Assembly: GCA_027371535.1 (NCBI GenBank)
Contig: DAHXMV010000007.1
Location: forward strand, 1 to 48,550
Reading direction: 5' to 3'
Length of the DNA stretch: 48,550 nucleotides
From: Candidatus Amesbacteria bacterium
GTDB lineage: Bacteria; Patescibacteriota; Microgenomatia; CAZETR01; Amesbacteraceae
Positions 1 through 6,426 of this stretch are shown one piece after another. Both the position numbers and the translations under genes were made by a program. A model generated the notes under the pieces. The model was given only the letters and a program-made list of their open reading frames with translations, had not been told where the DNA came from and searched no databases. The first letter of the stretch is position 1, and each line of letters opens with the position of its first letter.

Positions 1-364
1 AAGCTGAAGCTGGTGTAGGTGCGGGCGGAGCGGGGGTGGCGGTGGGGACCGGGGTAGGGGTAGGTGTGGGTTTGGGTGTGGGGGTAGGAGTTGGTTTGGG
101 AGTGGCTGTAGGCGGGGGCGGCGGGGGCGGGTTGCAGCCATTAACGTTGTAGGTACTGCAACCGCCACCGGAACTGCCCGGGGGGTTACAGCAGGTGATC
201 GGACCATAGGCTGAACCGTCACCATATTTGCAGTTGCAGCACTGAGAACCGCTGCACCAATAAGGACTATTACAGGCAGTGGCACAAGCAGCGAATACTT
301 TAGCGGGAGAGGTGAGGAGAAAGAAAAAAAAGAGAGAGATGAGCAGCAGTAGACGGCGGAGCAT
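1..364 (-). CDS. Cys-rich secreted protein with Pro/Thr linker (3' end outside window)
   Basis: Read on the minus strand from ATG at 364 and open to the left edge, so the C-terminus is missing. Residues 1-22 form a signal peptide (M-L-R-R then a Leu/Phe core, ending T-S-P-A). About 60 residues with ten cysteines follow (including CC pairs), then a Pro/Thr/Lys-rich low-complexity linker (repeats of P-T-P-K type) that would span or tether to the wall. A -10 hexamer TAAAAT with TGT extension lies 7 nt before the ATG (372-380), so it may be expressed separately from the pilin-like genes behind it. No known family is recognised. By analogy such linkers join a secreted head to a surface-anchored part; that role is inferred. 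It shares the Cys-rich theme with the first gene of the cluster (4117-4656). Confidence 0.7.
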   Translation of the reverse strand, partial: MLRRLLLLISLFFFFLLTSPAKVFAACATACNSPYWCSGSQCCNCKYGDGSAYGPITCCNPPGSSGGGCSTYNVNGCNPPPPPPPTATPKPTPTPTPKPTPTPTPVPTATPAPPAPTPASA

Positions 365-398
365 TAGGTATATTTTAACAGAAGCACGTAAAGACTAA

Positions 399-704
399 TT
401 ATTGACAAAAAAGGAATTCAGATCCATCGACACAAATGTTAAAAGTGTTCAGATCTACTCTTAAAAACAGGCCGATAAGATTAAGTATTAACCAGGCAGA
501 GAGGGTGATGACCAAACCGGCCAAAGCGTAGGTGATGGTGAGACGGGCTCTAATGGCGGCGTCTTTGTCACCGCCGGCACTTATATACTTGAAACCACCC
601 ATAAGGAGCATGACCAAAGATGCCATTCCAGCCAAGCCCAGAAGCGAATGGATAAAGTAAGTAGCGACCATACTTAAATGGGGCAGCATAGCAGGTGCGG
701 TCAT
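399..704 (-). CDS. T4SS-pilin-like small membrane protein (paralog 11)
   Basis: 101 residues with two hydrophobic helices (about 12-36 and 56-84) joined by a polar loop carrying the cluster signature A-G-G-D-K-D-A followed by basic residues. This is the organisation of TrbC/VirB2-type pilins: two membrane helices with a short charged loop. Unlike most paralogs it has almost no N-terminal extension and it ends in a short tail with two cysteines (N-I-C-V-D-G ... F-C-Q), so it is one of the more divergent copies. It is the last pilin-like gene in the minus-strand array and is 50 nt from the next copy. The family call rests on topology and the GGDK loop; whether it is assembled into a pilus is unknown. 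Confidence 0.75.
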   Translation of the reverse strand: MTAPAMLPHLSMVATYFIHSLLGLAGMASLVMLLMGGFKYISAGGDKDAAIRARLTITYALAGLVITLSAWLILNLIGLFLRVDLNTFNICVDGSEFLFCQ

Positions 705-754
705 AAAAGATATGTTAGTTTAAGTAACACTCTAAAAACAAGCATATATCCGGA

Positions 755-1111
755 TTAGCTGCCGATGCGTTCGAAATTAACCATAATGAGGTCGATATTA
801 AAGAGGGCTCTGATGACAAAGAGGATGGCGTAGGAGGAAAAGACAATAGCCAAGCCGACTAAGGCAGACACTAACCGTTTGCGGGCTTTTTCGGTGCCTT
901 CCTTGTCACCACCCGCAAAGATCCACTGCAGACCACCCCACAGGAGGGAAACAAAAGAAAAAACTCCGGCGGCACCAAGCATAATATTAATGGCGGTCCG
1001 CAAATATTCGGAAGGGGTATATTGAGTCAGCACCTGGAACTGAGTGGATATGTTGGCAATATTCGGGCTGTCGGTATGGGGGGCAACAAGCTGAGCTAAA
1101 TACATAGTCAT
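755..1111 (-). CDS. T4SS-pilin-like small membrane protein (paralog 10)
   Basis: 118 residues. An N-terminal segment of about 35 residues ends in the shared block PSEYLRTAIN; two membrane helices follow, separated by L-Q-W-I-F-A-G-G-D-K-E-G-T-E-K-A-R-K, and the protein ends in F-E-R-I-G-S. It is most similar to the neighbour at 1195-1614, implying a recent duplication. No long signal peptide is evident. Start choice: ATG at 1111, five or six nt after the predicted start point of a strong extended -10 (TGGTATAAT, 1123-1131); a second ATG at 1105 is possible. The gene is cut off from upstream transcription by a terminator at 1131-1166, so it has its own promoter. Confidence 0.8.
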   Translation of the reverse strand: MTMYLAQLVAPHTDSPNIANISTQFQVLTQYTPSEYLRTAINIMLGAAGVFSFVSLLWGGLQWIFAGGDKEGTEKARKRLVSALVGLAIVFSSYAILFVIRALFNIDLIMVNFERIGS

Positions 1112-1122
1112 GATAAGTAAGA

Positions 1123-1131
1123 ATTATACCA
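1123..1131 (-). promoter_or_regulatory. Extended -10 promoter for pilin-like paralog 10
   Basis: On the minus strand the sequence reads TGGTATAAT, a perfect TATAAT with the TGn extension. It lies directly behind the U-tract of the terminator at 1131-1166 and 12 nt before ATG 1111. This gives the distal part of the pilin array an independent promoter. Confidence 0.7.
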
Positions 1132-1166
1132 AAAAGAAACCACCCCGGTAATCACCGGGGTGGTTT
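1131..1166 (-). terminator. Intrinsic terminator inside the pilin-like array
   Basis: A perfect 13-bp inverted repeat (1137-1149 and 1154-1166) with a 4-nt loop AATC is followed on the minus strand by TTTCTTTTT-type U-rich sequence (down to 1131). It lies just after the stop of the gene at 1195-1614. The core stem CCACCCCGGT/ACCGGGGTGG is GC-rich. On the plus strand the hairpin is followed only by TTTTG, so the minus direction is favoured. It would cut the array into two transcription units. Confidence 0.85.
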
Positions 1167-1194
1167 TGAATCAGAAAGCCTTTGGGTAGCCAGA

Positions 1195-1614
1195 TTAGGC
1201 TCCCAATTGAGTCAAATTGACGGAAATGACGTCAATATTGAACAAAGCTCGCATGATAAACAGTAAGGCGTAAGCAGAGAAGACGAGGGCCAGACCGATC
1301 AAAGCAGCCGTAATCTTTTTACGGGCTTTTTCGGTGCCTTCCTTATCTCCACCGGCCAGGATCCACTGCAGGCCTCCCCATAACAAGAAAATAAAGGAGG
1401 CGACACCTGCAATTCCCAGCATGACGTTGATTAAGGTTCTCAGAAACATGGAGGGAGTGTAGGTAGTCAGGACGTTGAACCGGGTGGCAATATTAGAAAC
1501 ATCGGGATTGTCACCACCGGTTGCAGGAGTAAGAGCAGCTAAAGCCGAAGATGGCGCGAAAGCCATCACGGTGACAGCTGCACCGGTAAAAGAAAGAATT
1601 TTAGAAACTTTCAC
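1195..1614 (-). CDS. T4SS-pilin-like protein with signal peptide (paralog 9)
   Basis: 139 residues. A clear signal peptide (about 1-26, M-K-V-S-K-I-L then a hydrophobic core ending S-A-L-A-A) precedes a linker with TPSMFLRTLINVMLG, helix 1, the loop Q-W-I-L-A-G-G-D-K-E-G-T-E-K-A-R-K-K, helix 2, and a C-terminal tail N-L-T-Q-L-G-A. The start is GTG at 1614, preceded by a Shine-Dalgarno-like AGGTGA and a promoter TGTTATAAT about 30 nt upstream. That makes this one of the few genes here with a real 5' leader. A signal peptide plus two helices is the pre-pilin layout of VirB2/TrbC. It is closest to the gene at 755-1111. A strong promoter, RBS and terminator surround this single gene, so it may be the highly expressed, major subunit (inference). 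Confidence 0.85.
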   Translation of the reverse strand: MKVSKILSFTGAAVTVMAFAPSSALAALTPATGGDNPDVSNIATRFNVLTTYTPSMFLRTLINVMLGIAGVASFIFLLWGGLQWILAGGDKEGTEKARKKITAALIGLALVFSAYALLFIMRALFNIDVISVNLTQLGA

Positions 1615-1641
1615 AAGACAATCACCTGCCTTTCAAACAGG

Positions 1642-1650
1642 ATTATAACA
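1642..1650 (-). promoter_or_regulatory. Extended -10 promoter for pilin-like paralog 9
   Basis: The minus strand reads TGTTATAAT (TGn plus a perfect TATAAT). The predicted start point lies near 1635, giving a leader of about 20 nt that includes AGGTGA before GTG 1614. It sits in the 49-nt gap between paralogs 8 and 9. Confidence 0.7.
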
Positions 1651-1663
1651 CTTCGGAGGGATT

Positions 1664-2053
1664 TCAGGTACCGAAACGGGTGATGTTAATACCTATCAGG
1701 TCAATACCAAACAGGGCCCGGACGACAAACAGGATGGCATAAACGGAAAAGACCAGGGCCAGGCCGATGAGGGCGTTGATAATTTTTTTGCGGGATTTTT
1801 CGACAGCATCCTTGTCACTTCCGGCTGTAATCCACTGAACACCACCCAGCAATAAATAAAGAAAAGAGAGAACGCCGGCACCGCCGATTAAAATTTCGAT
1901 TGCGGTTTTCACATAATTGGAGGGGAGCAATTTGGTGATATTCACATAGGGGGAGTTGGGATCGACGAAATTTATCACGTCTGCCGAGACTAATAAAGGA
2001 AACAGCAGAGCAGCTGAAAGGAAAGCGATGAGAAGACGGATAAATTTGGACAT
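1664..2053 (-). CDS. T4SS-pilin-like protein with signal peptide (paralog 8)
   Basis: 129 residues from ATG 2053. This start was chosen because it falls 4 nt after the previous stop and gives a normal signal peptide (M-S-K-F-I-R-L-L then a hydrophobic core to about residue 24, V-S-A). A TTG at 2068 would overlap the upstream gene. Then come LLPSNYVKTAIEILIGGAGV (helix 1), the loop Q-W-I-T-A-G-S-D-K-D-A-V-E-K-S-R-K-K, helix 2 and the tail N-I-T-R-F-G-T. The loop carries GSDK in place of GGDK. It is translationally close-packed with paralog 7, so the two are co-transcribed. The pilin-like role is inferred from the family pattern. Confidence 0.82.
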   Translation of the reverse strand: MSKFIRLLIAFLSAALLFPLLVSADVINFVDPNSPYVNITKLLPSNYVKTAIEILIGGAGVLSFLYLLLGGVQWITAGSDKDAVEKSRKKIINALIGLALVFSVYAILFVVRALFGIDLIGINITRFGT

Positions 2054-2057
2054 AAGA

Positions 2058-2387
2058 TCAGGAACCAATCTGGGATATGTTGATACTGATTAGATTAATG
2101 TTGAAGAGGGCGCGCATGATATAAAGGATGGCATAGCTGGAAAGGACAATAGCCAAACCGATTAGGGCTCCGAGGATTTTTTTCCGGGCCTTGTCCACGG
2201 CGTCCTTATCACCCCCGGCAGTGATCCACTGAATTCCTCCCATGAGCAAGAAAATAAAAGCTGCCACTCCGCCAAAACCCAGTAGAACATTGATAGCTGT
2301 CCTGAGAAACATACTGGGTTTGAAACTCTGGAGAACCAAGAGGTTGCTGTTGATATTGGAGACATCGACTAGATCGTTGTCGGGCAT
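2058..2387 (-). CDS. T4SS-pilin-like small membrane protein (paralog 7)
   Basis: 109 residues with no cleavable signal peptide. A short polar N-terminus (M-P-D-N-D-L-V-D-V-S-N-I) leads to SFKPSMFLRTAINVLLG, helix 1, the loop Q-W-I-T-A-G-G-D-K-D-A-V-D-K-A-R-K-K, helix 2, and the tail N-I-S-Q-I-G-S. It is essentially the mature domain of the signal-peptide-bearing paralogs 8 and 9, which suggests either a different export route or a start within a longer ancestral gene. It is separated by 4 nt from each neighbour. A weak TANNNT hexamer (TAATCT, 2394-2399) lies 6 nt before the ATG inside the upstream stop region. Confidence 0.82.
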   Translation of the reverse strand: MPDNDLVDVSNINSNLLVLQSFKPSMFLRTAINVLLGFGGVAAFIFLLMGGIQWITAGGDKDAVDKARKKILGALIGLAIVLSSYAILYIMRALFNINLISINISQIGS

Positions 2388-2391
2388 AATT

Positions 2392-2742
2392 TCAGATTAA
2401 AGTGGGAACGTTAACGGATCTGAGAGAAACACCAAAAAGGGTTTCCACTACCCATAAGATGACAAAAATTGAGAGGAGGATGGCAATACCTATCAGGGCG
2501 TTTCTGATTCTGGCAGTGGCCTTTTGGACGGCATCTTTGTCGCTTCCGGAGGTAATGTAGGAGTAACCGCCCAGGATGAGCATAATAAAAAAGTAAACAC
2601 CGCCAGCGCCAATAGCAAAAGTAATCAGGCCTCGCAGGTATAACTGGATAGTGTATGCGGGGCCTCCATAAACGGACATATCAAGAGCATTGCCGGCCAA
2701 GCCATTCAAAGTGGGAACCCAGATAATAGGTAAAAGATACAT
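2392..2742 (-). CDS. T4SS-pilin-like small membrane protein (paralog 6)
   Basis: 116 residues from ATG 2742, which follows the upstream stop by one nt; the alternative TTG at 2775 would overlap it. The N-terminal 35 residues include a Trp/Pro-rich segment, then helix 1 (about 36-60), the loop Y-I-T-S-G-S-D-K-D-A-V-Q-K-A-T-A, helix 2, and a tail ending V-N-V-P-T-L-I. The Q-W before the loop is replaced by Y-S-Y, making this copy more divergent than 7-10. It is tightly packed in the minus-strand operon. Confidence 0.8.
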   Translation of the reverse strand: MYLLPIIWVPTLNGLAGNALDMSVYGGPAYTIQLYLRGLITFAIGAGGVYFFIMLILGGYSYITSGSDKDAVQKATARIRNALIGIAILLSIFVILWVVETLFGVSLRSVNVPTLI

Positions 2743-2743
2743 A

Positions 2744-3124
2744 TTAGGCTCCAATACTGCCAAAGGTGATAACAAAATCGAAAATATTCAAACCCAGGAA
2801 TTTAGCGATCAACCCAACGAGAGCATACGCGATAACTACAATAAATAGACCAATAAAGGCATGGGTAAGTTTTTTCTGGGCGGTCTGGATATTTTGTTTG
2901 TCACCTCCGGAATTTATCCATGACAATGCGGCTAAAATGATCTGGAGAAGGAACCAAATGCCGGCGATTATAGTGAGAAGACCCAAAACGTTAGAGATCA
3001 AAGTCTCAACCCGCTGGAAAGCGTCATTGTAATGTTCCTGTCCCGGGCCTCCGACATTGCCAAGGGGGCCGATACCGCTCATATTTCCCAAATTGACAAC
3101 CCCGGCTAAAAGACGTGATGACAT
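2744..3124 (-). CDS. T4SS-pilin-like small membrane protein (paralog 5)
   Basis: 126 residues from ATG 3124, chosen because it starts 5 nt after the upstream stop. The N-terminal 45 residues are Gly/Asn-rich and end in an amphipathic segment (Y-N-D-A-F-Q-R-V-E-T). Helix 1 follows, then the loop L-S-W-I-N-S-G-G-D-K-Q-N-I-Q-T-A-Q-K-K, helix 2, and a tail ending F-G-S-I-G-A. The GGDK signature and the basic residues after it are intact. No signal peptide is evident. It belongs to the older, divergent half of the array. Confidence 0.8.
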   Translation of the reverse strand: MSSRLLAGVVNLGNMSGIGPLGNVGGPGQEHYNDAFQRVETLISNVLGLLTIIAGIWFLLQIILAALSWINSGGDKQNIQTAQKKLTHAFIGLFIVVIAYALVGLIAKFLGLNIFDFVITFGSIGA

Positions 3125-3129
3125 AGATT

Positions 3130-3492
3130 TTAGGGACCAGCTGTAAATATACGGGGGTTTATAAGAATATCCCAATATTGCCTGCCAAAAATGATATATC
3201 CCATCAAACCGGCGATTAAATAAGTACTGGCGACAATCAACAGACCGACGAATGAGCGCCAGATGCGTTCGGTGGATTTTTGGTAGGCTTTGGGATCGCC
3301 TTGGGCGGTCAAAAAACCATAACCGGCCAGGACGATATTGAATAAGGTATAGAGACCGGCGCCGACGATGGCAACCTTGACCAAATTTGACAGGAGAGTG
3401 ATGAGGCCTTCGCCGTTGGTGCCGGAATAACCGGTAGCATCCGGGGCGAGGACATTGAAAGGATTAGTGACTTTGCCAAATATACCAAGCAT
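3130..3492 (-). CDS. T4SS-pilin-like small membrane protein (paralog 4)
   Basis: 120 residues. A polar N-terminal 30 residues (M-L-G-I-F-G-K-V-T-N-P-F-N) lead to helix 1, the loop Y-G-F-L-T-A-Q-G-D-P-K-A-Y-Q-K-S-T-E-R, helix 2 and an unusually polar C-terminus (G-R-Q-Y-W-D-I-L-I-N-P-R). The loop is QGDPK, closer to the ASGDPKK of the first gene (4117-4656) than to the GGDK copies. Spacing is 5 nt downstream and 3 nt upstream, so the gene is part of the same polycistronic message. Confidence 0.8.
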   Translation of the reverse strand: MLGIFGKVTNPFNVLAPDATGYSGTNGEGLITLLSNLVKVAIVGAGLYTLFNIVLAGYGFLTAQGDPKAYQKSTERIWRSFVGLLIVASTYLIAGLMGYIIFGRQYWDILINPRIFTAGP

Positions 3493-3495
3493 AGA

Positions 3496-3810
3496 TTAGG
3501 GAGAAATATTAGGATTTAAGAAATTAATACCAACGACACTGCTCAATATCTGAAGTATAAAATAAGCGGCCAGGACTAGCAAGAAGCCGATGGCGCCGTA
3601 GGTGACCATTAATTTGTATTGGGCGACTTTTTGGGGCGAATTATTCTGACCACCCTGAATAATTAACTGGAAACCGCTGTAGAGGATCAGACCCATGAAA
3701 AATAAACCGGCAGCGATAATAACATTGGGAAGCAGGACACTGATAATATCCGCAAAACTCCAATAATTAGCATCGGGGTGGAAATTGAAAAAGGCACTGC
3801 GGAGGTCCAT
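3496..3810 (-). CDS. T4SS-pilin-like small membrane protein (paralog 3)
   Basis: 104 residues with two membrane helices (about 24-48 and 72-95). The loop between them reads I-I-Q-G-G-Q-N-N-S-P-Q-K, so the acidic-lysine signature (GDK) is lost and replaced by a Gln/Asn-rich sequence. The tail ends I-N-F-L-N-P-N-I-S-P. It is assigned to the family by position, length and topology rather than by the motif. It lies 5 nt from paralog 2 and 3 nt from paralog 4. Confidence 0.75.
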   Translation of the reverse strand: MDLRSAFFNFHPDANYWSFADIISVLLPNVIIAAGLFFMGLILYSGFQLIIQGGQNNSPQKVAQYKLMVTYGAIGFLLVLAAYFILQILSSVVGINFLNPNISP

Positions 3811-3815
3811 AGGGT

Positions 3816-4112
3816 TTATAGGATATTCAGGCCGAGAATTTTTTGCACGATCTGAAGGATAAAATAAGAGCAGACGACTACCAACAGGCCCAAAAGGGCA
3901 TTGCTGACCTGTTTATGAACACCACGGACTTTGGCTTCGTCGCCCATACTGCTAATAAATGTATAGCCAGCAGTAATAAGAATATATAAAAAATATAATC
4001 CGGCGCCTCCTATGGCAAACGAAAGAACTCGGGAAAGAATGTCAGCTGGCAATGTGCTGAAATCAGTAAACATACTAGGTTGGTAAAGATCTTTAATTTG
4101 CGCCAGATGCAT
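3816..4112 (-). CDS. T4SS-pilin-like small membrane protein (paralog 2)
   Basis: 98 residues from ATG 4112, which lies 4 nt past the stop of the first gene; longer upstream reading would overlap that gene almost fully. An N-terminal segment (M-H-L-A-Q-I-K-D-L-Y-Q-P-S-M) is followed by helix 1, the loop F-I-S-S-M-G-D-E-A-K-V-R-G-V-H-K-Q, helix 2 and the tail I-L-G-L-N-I-L. The GD..K spacing is shifted relative to GGDK copies. The YQPSMF element matches the PSMFLRT region of other copies. Confidence 0.77.
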   Translation of the reverse strand: MHLAQIKDLYQPSMFTDFSTLPADILSRVLSFAIGGAGLYFLYILITAGYTFISSMGDEAKVRGVHKQVSNALLGLLVVVCSYFILQIVQKILGLNIL

Positions 4113-4116
4113 ATGT

Positions 4117-4656
4117 TTAGAAGGAAAAACCAAACAAACTAATGCCGAGAATTTGTGAACCGATGAAATTAAGAATGACCACAGCCAAAGCAATAAGGGT
4201 AATACCGGTAACAGCAGCAACGATTAAATCACGACCTTGGGCGATTTTTTTTGGATCACCTGAGGCGGTAGTAATGGTAAAACCAGCGTACACTATGATA
4301 ACCATACCAAGTAAACCTCCCAAACTGAGAGACCATTTAATGATTTGGTTAGTCATGGCCTTGGGATCACTGGTGTCTATACAACCAAGGGCGGTTTTGA
4401 TAGCTAGGCCGCCATTGGGGCTGGTGCAACCAAAGAAGGGGTTGTGGCGGTCACACTCCGCCTGATCGCTACAACACATGTAATCTACCGGTGCCGCACA
4501 GTGATATGTACCAAAACCTATAAAATTGATACAACCATAGATCAACATATTAGGTTTCCAACAAAGAGCTTCAACGTCTTTGGCGCCGAAGGACAGAAAT
4601 GTTATTAATATGGGGAGAACAAAAAATATTTTTTTACGGATTAGTCTACTGATCAT
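4117..4656 (-). CDS. Cys-rich pilin-like protein, first gene of the array (paralog 1)
   Basis: 179 residues. A signal peptide (about 1-31: basic start then a hydrophobic core, ending near G-A-K-D-V-E-A) is followed by a 65-residue domain with eight cysteines (including one CC pair), not seen in the other copies. The pilin-like part comes last: helix 1, the loop I-T-T-A-S-G-D-P-K-K-I-A-Q-G-R-D, helix 2, and the tail G-I-S-L-F-G-F-S-F. The cysteine-rich insert suggests an exposed, disulfide-stabilised domain and so a specialised subunit, for example a tip or adhesive pilin; that is inference. It heads the minus-strand array and is divergent from the spoIID-like gene at 4706, with a 49-nt intergenic region between them. 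Confidence 0.8.
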   Translation of the reverse strand: MISRLIRKKIFFVLPILITFLSFGAKDVEALCWKPNMLIYGCINFIGFGTYHCAAPVDYMCCSDQAECDRHNPFFGCTSPNGGLAIKTALGCIDTSDPKAMTNQIIKWSLSLGGLLGMVIIVYAGFTITTASGDPKKIAQGRDLIVAAVTGITLIALAVVILNFIGSQILGISLFGFSF

Positions 4657-4705
4657 CTAAGCTAAAGTTTAGCACAAGTTGGAAGGAGTAGGGTATGATT
4701 TGAAT
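4657..4705. promoter_or_regulatory. Divergent promoter region with palindrome
   Basis: Divergent starts at 4656 (minus) and 4706 (plus) share this 49-nt gap. It contains a perfect 13-nt palindrome GCTAAAGTTTAGC (4661-4673), which also offers a minus-strand -10 (TAAACT). On the plus strand TATGAT (4694-4699) sits exactly 6 nt before ATG 4706. The palindrome could be an operator or simply paired -10 elements. Confidence 0.5.
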
Positions 4706-6421
4706 ATGAAAAAAGCGGCGGCAGGTGTGATGCTGGCAATAGGAATTTTTCTGACTGTTTATACAAGCGTATTTGCGGATGAGTGTGATAATGCCGGCAG
4801 TCTGAGTTACGACCAGGCCGGGTCGTGCATATCCAAATTACAGGGGATATCGGATGCAATATCCAAGGCAAATACGACCAATGCGGCCCAACTGACGGGT
4901 TTGCAAAATCAGGTGGCCGGCTTACAGAATCAGATAAAAGCGATGGAAAACCAGTTGGTTAAGCTGGAACAGGGAATATTTGAGAGGGAAGTAAAGGTGG
5001 GAGTAAAACAGGAGTTACTGGCAGCCAAGGTAAGACAGGATTATATCCAAAAAAGAGAACAACCCGTATTAATGCTCTTATTTGCCGCCCAGACAGCGGA
5101 AGATTTTTTCAAGGACGTGGCCTACAGGGAAAAACTGGCGGCCGCAGACAAGGGATTTATCGACTCGATTGCGGCAGAGGTCAGCGACCTGAATGACCAG
5201 TCCAATCAATTAAAAAACCAGAAAACCAGTCTGGCCGCCCTGAAAGACCGGGTGGACAAGCAAGCCACCTGGCTCTCAGGCGAAGTCGATAAGGCGAACA
5301 GGTATGTGGCTGACTTGGGAGGAAAGATTTCAGCATTGACTGCCAGACAGCAGGAGATACTGGCAGAAAGACAGGGAAATTTTTATACATCAGTCGGTGA
5401 TGTGCCCCTGGCTGACGATCCCAACTCCCGGCCGGATTTTAATCCGGGATTTTCACCGGCGTTTGCGGTGTTTTCTTTCGGCGCGCCGCATTTTAAGGGG
5501 ATGAGCCAGTACGGAGCATTTGGCCGGGCAAAATCCGGGCAATCAGCAGAAGACATTCTGCACGCATATTACGGGGGAGGAATAGAAATTAACAAGGGAT
5601 ATTCCACAAATATCAATATCCGGGTACAGGGATACGGGACGGTGGATCTGGAGACATACGTAAAAAGAATCTATGAGGAGCCGTCAGAATGGGGAGGTGA
5701 AGGCGGGATGGAAGCGTTAAAAGCCCAGGCAGTGGCAGCCAGGTCGTACGCCCTGGCCTATACCAATAACGGGGCGGGATCGATTTGTGCTACGGAGGCC
5801 TGCCAGGTATATAAACCTTACAATAAAGGCGGCAACTGGGATACGGCGGTAAATGCCACTAGGGGATGGGTGCTTTTGGCTAACGGCAAACCATTTTCCG
5901 CCTGGTATGCGTCGACATCGGGGGGGTATCAGCAGTCATATACGGCCAACGGCTATACCACACCGGGTTTTTGGGATACTCCGGCCGGAAGGGGAGGCTG
6001 GACAGGACAAGCATATGAAAAGATCGCGGGAAGCCCGTGGTTTTACAAGGGCTGGTACAGAACCCGGGGGGGGGATAGCTGCGGGAAAAACCATCCCTGG
6101 CTGACGAGCGAGGAAATGGCGGATATTTTAAATGCCTGGGTGGTTTTGAACAACGGGAATGACGATCGGGTAAGCCCGATAGGAAGTTGTTGGGGAGGGA
6201 ATCCATACAGCATGGCAGATCTGAGGGGCAAGGGAGGTTTTACCAGTGTCAGTAATGTGTCAGTGACTTACTCCAACGGCGGTTACACAGCGAGCGTACA
6301 TTTTGATACCAATAAAGGCGGGGTGGACATAAACGGTACGGATTTTAAGAATGTGTTTAATCTGAGGGCACCGGGGAGGATTACAATTATGAGCGGGTTA
6401 TATAATATAGAACACAAATAG
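4706..6421 (+). CDS. Secreted coiled-coil/SpoIID-domain protein (peptidoglycan-acting)
   Basis: 571 residues from ATG 4706, preceded by TATGAT with 6 nt spacing. Signal peptide 1-25 (ending V-F-A). Residues about 45-220 form a long Gln/Lys/Ala-rich coiled coil, resembling the N-terminal coiled coils of CwlO/PcsB-type hydrolases (L-L-F-A-A-Q-T-A-E-D-F motif). Residues about 260-560 match the SpoIID/LytB domain: G-M-S-Q-Y-G-A, then L-E-T-Y-V-K-R-I-Y-E-E-P, A-L-K-A-Q-A-V-A-A-R-S-Y-A-L, and later a Y-A-S-T-S-G-G-Y motif. SpoIID enzymes are lytic transglycosylases acting on glycan strands denuded of peptides; the E in Y-E-E-P matches the family catalytic-glutamate region. It lies back to back with the pilin array, so a job in remodelling the wall for appendage passage or division is plausible but inferred. 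Confidence 0.85.
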   Translation: MKKAAAGVMLAIGIFLTVYTSVFADECDNAGSLSYDQAGSCISKLQGISDAISKANTTNAAQLTGLQNQVAGLQNQIKAMENQLVKLEQGIFEREVKVGVKQELLAAKVRQDYIQKREQPVLMLLFAAQTAEDFFKDVAYREKLAAADKGFIDSIAAEVSDLNDQSNQLKNQKTSLAALKDRVDKQATWLSGEVDKANRYVADLGGKISALTARQQEILAERQGNFYTSVGDVPLADDPNSRPDFNPGFSPAFAVFSFGAPHFKGMSQYGAFGRAKSGQSAEDILHAYYGGGIEINKGYSTNINIRVQGYGTVDLETYVKRIYEEPSEWGGEGGMEALKAQAVAARSYALAYTNNGAGSICATEACQVYKPYNKGGNWDTAVNATRGWVLLANGKPFSAWYASTSGGYQQSYTANGYTTPGFWDTPAGRGGWTGQAYEKIAGSPWFYKGWYRTRGGDSCGKNHPWLTSEEMADILNAWVVLNNGNDDRVSPIGSCWGGNPYSMADLRGKGGFTSVSNVSVTYSNGGYTASVHFDTNKGGVDINGTDFKNVFNLRAPGRITIMSGLYNIEHK

Positions 6422-6426
6422 CGATT

